This document shows, piece by piece, positions 33,765 to 36,919 of a DNA stretch of 36,919 nt. Source of the stretch: Bacillota bacterium (lineage in GTDB: Bacteria > Bacillota > Clostridia > Peptostreptococcales > Anaerovoracaceae); contig JAFWDF010000066.1 of NCBI GenBank assembly GCA_017534025.1, positions 1 to 36,919 on the forward strand, written 5' to 3'. The notes under the pieces were generated by a model that was not told the origin of the DNA, did not search any database, and saw nothing but the letters and a program-made list of their open reading frames with translations. How positions within the stretch are numbered: position 1 is the first letter of the stretch; each line of letters starts with the position of its first letter. The position numbers and the translations under genes were made by a program.

Positions 33765-34700
33765 TTATTCTTCTGTAAACAGCGCGGTAGAATAATATCG
33801 GTCGCCGCTGTCCGGCAGCAATGCCACAATAACCTTGCCTTTATTTTCCGGTCTGCGGGCAAGCTGTATAGCTCCGAAAAGCGCAGCGCCGGAGGAAATG
33901 CCTACCGATATACCTTCTTTTTTCGCAAGGAGTTTTGCCGTTTCAAATGCATCCTTTCCGGAGGCTTTGAACACTTCATCATAAACTTCCGTATTCAGCA
34001 CTTCAGGAACAAATCCGGCGCCGATCCCCTGGATGGTGTGCGCGCCGCTTCTGCCTTCCGAAAGCACAGGAGAATCTTCCGGCTCCAGTGCAACGATTTT
34101 TATCTCCGGATTCTGTTCTTTCAGATATTCTCCGGTTCCGGTCAGCGTTCCGCCTGTTCCGACACCGGCAATAAAGATATCTACCTTCCCGTCCGTATCC
34201 TTCCAGATTTCCGGACCGGTCGTCGCCTTATGAGCCGCCGGATTGGCCGGATTCACAAACTGCCCGGCAATAAAGCTGTCCGGAATTTCCTTCACGAGTT
34301 CTTCCGCTTTGTCTATAGCACCCTGCATACCCTTTGCGCCTTCGGTCAGAACCAGCTCCGCGCCATACGCTTTCAGAATATTCCTGCGCTCCATGCTCAT
34401 AGTCTCAGGCATGGTCAGAATGATCCGGAATCCTTTTGCCGCGGCGATTGCAGCCAGTCCGATTCCGGTGTTGCCGGAAGTCGGTTCGATAATAACCGCC
34501 CCCTCCTTCAACATGCCTTTTTTCTCGGCATCCTCAAGCATCGCCTTCGCGACACGGTCTTTCACGCTTCCTGCCGGGTTGAGGTATTCCAGCTTCACCA
34601 GAACGCTTGCTTCCAGGCCGAGTTCTTTCTCTATATTGGTCACTTCCAGCAGAGGTGTGCCGCCGATCAATTCATCCATTCCTTTATAAATATTAGCCAT
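33765..34700 (-). CDS. cysK: Cysteine synthase A (O-acetylserine sulfhydrylase)
   Basis: A 311-residue PLP enzyme that makes cysteine from O-acetylserine and sulfide. The PLP lysine is in GSVKDR (about residue 43), the substrate loop is PTSGNTG (about 70-76) and the phosphate-binding loop is GVGTGGTLTG (about 175-184). GISSGAALF and SEGRSGAHTIQGIGAG are also conserved. AAGGAGG lies before the ATG at 34700; a longer frame from 34742 contains this ribosome site. It is divergent from the Rrf2 gene. In Bacillus, CysK joins CymR (an Rrf2 protein) to repress sulfur genes, and the same pairing occurs here. Confidence 0.97.
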   Translation of the reverse strand: MANIYKGMDELIGGTPLLEVTNIEKELGLEASVLVKLEYLNPAGSVKDRVAKAMLEDAEKKGMLKEGAVIIEPTSGNTGIGLAAIAAAKGFRIILTMPETMSMERRNILKAYGAELVLTEGAKGMQGAIDKAEELVKEIPDSFIAGQFVNPANPAAHKATTGPEIWKDTDGKVDIFIAGVGTGGTLTGTGEYLKEQNPEIKIVALEPEDSPVLSEGRSGAHTIQGIGAGFVPEVLNTEVYDEVFKASGKDAFETAKLLAKKEGISVGISSGAALFGAIQLARRPENKGKVIVALLPDSGDRYYSTALFTEE

Positions 34701-34758
34701 TTCCATCCTCCTTGCAGAACGCCCGGCCATTTCCCCGGACAATCATTTCAATGCCATT

Positions 34759-34787
34759 ATTATACCGCAATTTCGTTTCCAGTAGAA
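34759..34787 (-). promoter_or_regulatory. Promoter of cysK
   Basis: Reading leftward, a perfect -10 TATAAT (34759-34764) with a weak -35 TTCTAC (34782-34787), 17 bp apart. Confidence 0.5.
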
Positions 34788-34792
34788 CCGTC

Positions 34793-34824
34793 TTGATTCA
34801 CCTATTAAACTACTATATAATAGG
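34793..34824 (+). promoter_or_regulatory. Promoter and operator of the Rrf2 gene
   Basis: A -35 TTGATT (34793-34798) and a perfect -10 TATAAT (34816-34821) are 17 bp apart. The inverted repeat CCTATTA-N10-TAATAGG (34801-34824) covers the spacer and -10, a position that suits repression, possibly autorepression. Confidence 0.7.
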
Positions 34825-34849
34825 CAATAACAGAACAGGAGGGAACGAT

Positions 34850-35281
34850 ATGATTTCTACACGGGGACGCTATGCAGTACGGGTCCTGATCGATCTTGCC
34901 ACTCATAATAATGAAAACTATGTCCCATTAAAACAAATCGCGGAATGACAGGGCATTTCAAAAAAGTATCTGGAAATCATCGTGAAAGATATGGTGGCCG
35001 GAGGCCTGATCATCGGCGCCAGCGGAAAAGGAGGCGGTTACCGGCTCTGCCGGAGTCCGGAGGAATATACCATTGGAGAAGTGATCGAACTGATGGAAGG
35101 ACCGCTCGCTCCGGTGGCCTGCCTCTCAAGCGGCGCTGCCCCTTGCCCGCGTGCCGCGGAATGTGAAACGCTGCCTTTGTGGACGGAATATGACCGGCTT
35201 ACCCATGACTTTTTCTACAGCAAACGCCTGAGCGATATCCTCCCGAAGGAGAGCCCGCTGCAGGCCGGGACTGTCTCATAA
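34850..35281 (+). pseudogene. Rrf2 family regulator (CymR-like) with in-frame TGA
   Basis: Codons 1-144 form one continuous frame except for TGA at codon 33 (34946-34948). Before it: MISTRGRYAVRVLIDLATHN, then LKQIAE. After it, in the same frame: QGISKKYLEIIVKDMVAGGLI, GKGGGYRL and EVIELMEGPLAP, followed by Cys-containing segments. The stop falls inside the helix-turn-helix, where related proteins have Arg (IAERQGIS); CGA to TGA is a single transition. Three cysteines in the C-terminal half (ACLSSGAAPCPRAAEC) resemble those of IscR/NsrR-type proteins and could bind a cluster. AGGAGGG precedes the ATG. The gene is either inactivated or miscalled at one base; an in-frame restart at 34982 would lack the DNA-reading helix. 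Confidence 0.9.
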
Positions 35282-35295
35282 AGGAGAACATCCGG

Positions 35296-35712
35296 ATGAC
35301 GCCGTATAAACATATTGTGCAATATTATGAAACGGATAAAATGGGCATTACACATCACTCGAATTATATTCGCTGGATGGAGGAAGCCCGCATCGATTTT
35401 CTGAAGCAGCTCGGGTGGGGATATGAAAAGCTGGAAGAAGAGGGCATCTTTTCTCCGGTGACGGCCATCGACTGTAAATACAAAGCTAATACCACCTTCC
35501 CGGATGAAATTTCCATTACCGTTTCTGTATCTGCTTTTCAGGGCGCTATTCTGAAACTGCAGTACGTCATGACCAATCAGAACGGGCAGATCGTGTTCGA
35601 AGGACATTCCGAACACTGTTTCCTGAATGCGCAGGGACGAATTATCCGAATGAACAGAGCCTACCCTGAATTCAGCAAGCTTCTTTCATCGCTGATAACG
35701 ACAGAACAGTAA
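35296..35712 (+). CDS. YbgC-like acyl-CoA thioesterase (hotdog fold)
   Basis: A 138-residue 4-hydroxybenzoyl-CoA thioesterase-family protein. The signature YYETDKMGITHHSNYIRWMEEARIDFL (about 9-35) contains the catalytic Asp in ETDKMG. The rest has the beta-strand pattern ISITVSVSAFQGAILKLQYV of the hotdog fold. Members cleave acyl-CoA; the acyl group here is unknown. AAAGGAG lies 8 nt before the ATG. It follows the Rrf2 gene by 14 nt and was probably co-transcribed with it, and a terminator follows. Confidence 0.93.
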   Translation: MTPYKHIVQYYETDKMGITHHSNYIRWMEEARIDFLKQLGWGYEKLEEEGIFSPVTAIDCKYKANTTFPDEISITVSVSAFQGAILKLQYVMTNQNGQIVFEGHSEHCFLNAQGRIIRMNRAYPEFSKLLSSLITTEQ

Positions 35713-35737
35713 TAAATGATACGGACAAAAAACAGTA

Positions 35738-35766
35738 ATCCCGCCGGTCTTCGGCGGGATTCGTTT
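35738..35766 (+). terminator. Terminator after the thioesterase gene
   Basis: ATCCCGCCG (35738-35746) pairs with CGGCGGGAT (35752-35760) around a 5-nt loop. The T-run is short (TCGTTTT), so efficiency may be moderate. Confidence 0.8.
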
Positions 35767-35876
35767 TATATTTTCCTGACACACTTATTAAACAGAGCTT
35801 CCATCTTTTCATATTTACACAGGAAAGAATCTACGCTTGCGTCAAACATTTCATTCTCGCTCACGTTACAAAACAT
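35766..35876 (-). pseudogene. Small leftover reading frame beside the Fic stub
   Basis: A 36-codon frame, MFCNVSENEMFDASVDSF and onward to a TAA at 35766-35768. It overlaps the end of the Fic stub in another frame and looks like part of a protein joined to it. I do not recognise it. Confidence 0.35.
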
Positions 35877-35950
35877 ATTTCCTTATTGACGATACCGAGC
35901 TTGTTTTTCAGAACATTTGAGTTTGGGCAGCAGTAAACAGGATCACCCAT
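35861..35950 (-). pseudogene. Truncated Fic-family protein, N-terminus only
   Basis: A 29-codon frame from ATG (35948-35950), one base after the antitoxin stop, with GGAGG 10 nt upstream. MGDPVYCCPNSNVLKNKLGI resembles the start of Fic adenylyltransferases (YCYPNSNVLKNKLGI type). The frame hits TGA and none of the Fic catalytic motif remains in the window. Confidence 0.7.
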
Positions 35951-35951
35951 T

Positions 35952-36251
35952 TTAAATGTCCTCCGCCTTTACACCCCTATCCTCATCCGTAACGGAATCA
36001 AAGATGTGTTTGCGCAATTCGTCACCAGATATCCTCCCGTTTGCATAATCGGTAAGCATTTGTGTTTCCACCTCAGTAAGAGTCATATTTTCCATCGCCA
36101 TAGTTTCTTTGGTTTCTGCAACTGATTGTTCAATGGTATAGGCAGGATGCGACAGCTTTATATCGAATGGGATGCTTTCAGTGATAATGATCTGCTTAAT
36201 CAGCATATTAACTGCGGCTGACAGATTTGTGACCAGGGAATCTAAAATCAT
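35952..36251 (-). pseudogene. Antitoxin remnant, RelB/DinJ-like with VbhA-like C-terminus
   Basis: A 99-residue frame. Residues 1-40 (LVTNLSAAVNMLIKQIIITE, then SIPFDIKLSHP) match the C-terminal half of RelB/DinJ antitoxins, so the usual first 25 residues or so seem lost. Residues 55-90 (TEVETQMLTDYANGRISGDEL) resemble the short helical antitoxin domain that inhibits Fic toxins. It sits directly before the Fic stub, the normal order of such a pair. The frame stays open upstream into an orphan terminator, which supports truncation by rearrangement. It is possible that a short functional protein is still made. Confidence 0.65.
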
Positions 36252-36284
36252 GCTGATCCAGAATCCATGATCTGAAAGGATATC

Positions 36285-36332
36285 AAAAAATAAAAAAACC
36301 GCAACCGCTGTGACATCAGCGAGTTACGGGTT
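36285..36332 (-). terminator. Orphan leftward terminator
   Basis: AACCGCAACCGCTG (36297-36310) pairs imperfectly with CAGCGAGTTACGGGTT (36317-36332). Reading left, a run of seven T follows. No leftward gene lies upstream in the window, so it seems left from a lost gene. 36333-36511 is AT-rich and holds no supported gene; an 11-bp-period repeat of CGAATTATG is at 36376-36395. Confidence 0.55.
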
Positions 36333-36511
36333 TAAATGACGATCACGTATAACACCAACCAAATAGGCGCATCGTCGAATTATGCACGAATTATGTGCGC
36401 GCCGGTATTTGTCTCCCCCCGTGGCAGAAGATCGTATATAATAGAGAATGTTTAACGAAATACGAGGGCGGGAAACGATCCCGTCAGAACTGATACGAGG
36501 AGGGAAGGACA

Positions 36512-36919
36512 GTGAAAGTAAAGATGGAAGATACATCAAGAAAGCATGTTTTGTGCGAGAAAGCGCCGCTTGTTGCAATGATTCTGGCAGCAGTTCTCGC
36601 ATTGGCATTTTTATCTATACCCTGGCTGCTGGGTCTTTCTGATGCGGCAGAGAACTTAGCATCTAGTGTTCTTGCAGTACTCTTTCTGACAGCCTACACA
36701 AAGTGGTTTTCTCCTGCGTTCAAAGGTGTATTCAAGACAAGTCGTCTTGCGACAGGTCTCGCTTTCGTATGGTTCGCTTTTGCATTTAAATTCTTCGGAG
36801 CGTATTTCGTGAATCTTGCAGACAGCGGCTTTTATTTTAAACCTACCGTAGCAGCTCTTGCCATGGCAATTGGCGCAGGTTTTTTCGAAGAGACGATATT
36901 CAGAGGAGTTACCGTTCCT
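36512..36919 (+). CDS. CPBP family intramembrane protease (partial, runs off the end)
   Basis: The first 136 residues of a CPBP/CAAX-type intramembrane metalloprotease. Membrane helices lie at about 20-45, 48-65, 80-100 and 110-130. The first catalytic motif GFFEETIFRG (E-E-x-x-x-R) is at the very end, so the second motif and the two His blocks lie beyond 36919. The family includes prenyl-protein processing and bacteriocin-immunity (Abi) proteins. I start at GTG (36512-36514), with AGGAGGG about 8 nt before it. A TATAAT (36437-36442) without a clear -35 precedes it. Confidence 0.88.
   Translation, partial: MKVKMEDTSRKHVLCEKAPLVAMILAAVLALAFLSIPWLLGLSDAAENLASSVLAVLFLTAYTKWFSPAFKGVFKTSRLATGLAFVWFAFAFKFFGAYFVNLADSGFYFKPTVAALAMAIGAGFFEETIFRGVTVP

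Noticed and set aside
34946..35010. Selenocysteine reading of the TGA in the Rrf2 gene
   Set aside because: The small hairpin after the stop (ATTTC and GAAAT) starts too early and lacks a clear bacterial SECIS loop; relatives have Arg here. Standard TGA stops are used by neighbouring genes.

Overview
The window looks like chromosomal DNA of a Gram-positive, low-to-mid GC anaerobe of the Clostridia. I judge this from strong AGGAGG-type ribosome binding sites, a T-box leader, a TPP riboswitch, DUF5688, DUF951 and UPF0182 proteins, and a perfect ParB site (parS) of the Bacillus consensus. I cannot place it to genus. Genes are dense, on both strands, in short operons.

Layout. 1-3400: a two-domain molybdate-binding Mop protein, an anchored protein of unknown function, a DUF2130 coiled-coil protein and a small secreted protein. 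3460-6321 (minus): surE, DUF2156, lipoprotein and yfcE in tight order. 6454-12012: an AT-rich gap, an XRE-type regulator, a sirtuin with a coiled-coil SGNH hydrolase, an ABC-F ATPase and a DUF5688 protein. 12103-12636: a non-coding region with two 125-bp tandem repeats built of four hairpins. 12637-14078: nnrD and a frameshifted fluC/crcB. 14329-18227 (minus): leuA-leuC-leuD behind a strong promoter and a T-box leader whose inferred specifier is CUC (leucine). 18238-25806 (minus): a zinc-ribbon membrane protein with eight 54-bp repeats and a frameshift, then UPF0182, serS and a DUF951 protein. 25934-27994: a LysR regulator divergent from an EamA transporter, with a LysR-type operator between them. 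27964-32608 (plus): a TPP riboswitch operon of a thiamine-binding protein, a ThiXYZ-like ABC transporter, a DUF1287 lipoprotein and a PNPOx-like protein, ending in a terminator that lies inside the 3' end of the convergent phzF gene. parS sits at 32511-32526. 33522-35712: a small cysteine-rich protein, cysK, a divergent Rrf2 (CymR-like) regulator gene carrying an in-frame TGA, and a YbgC-like thioesterase. 35766-36332: a decayed toxin-antitoxin island with a Fic stub and an orphan terminator. The window ends inside a CPBP intramembrane protease gene.

The clearest physiological units are leucine synthesis under tRNA-Leu control, uptake of thiamine or its pyrimidine precursor under TPP control, and a cysK/Rrf2 pair resembling the CysK-CymR sulfur circuit. 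Three otherwise well-conserved genes (fluC, the zinc-ribbon repeat protein, rrf2) each carry one single-base lesion. These are either real pseudogenes or consensus errors, and read data would decide. I found no rRNA, tRNA, CRISPR array or insertion sequence.
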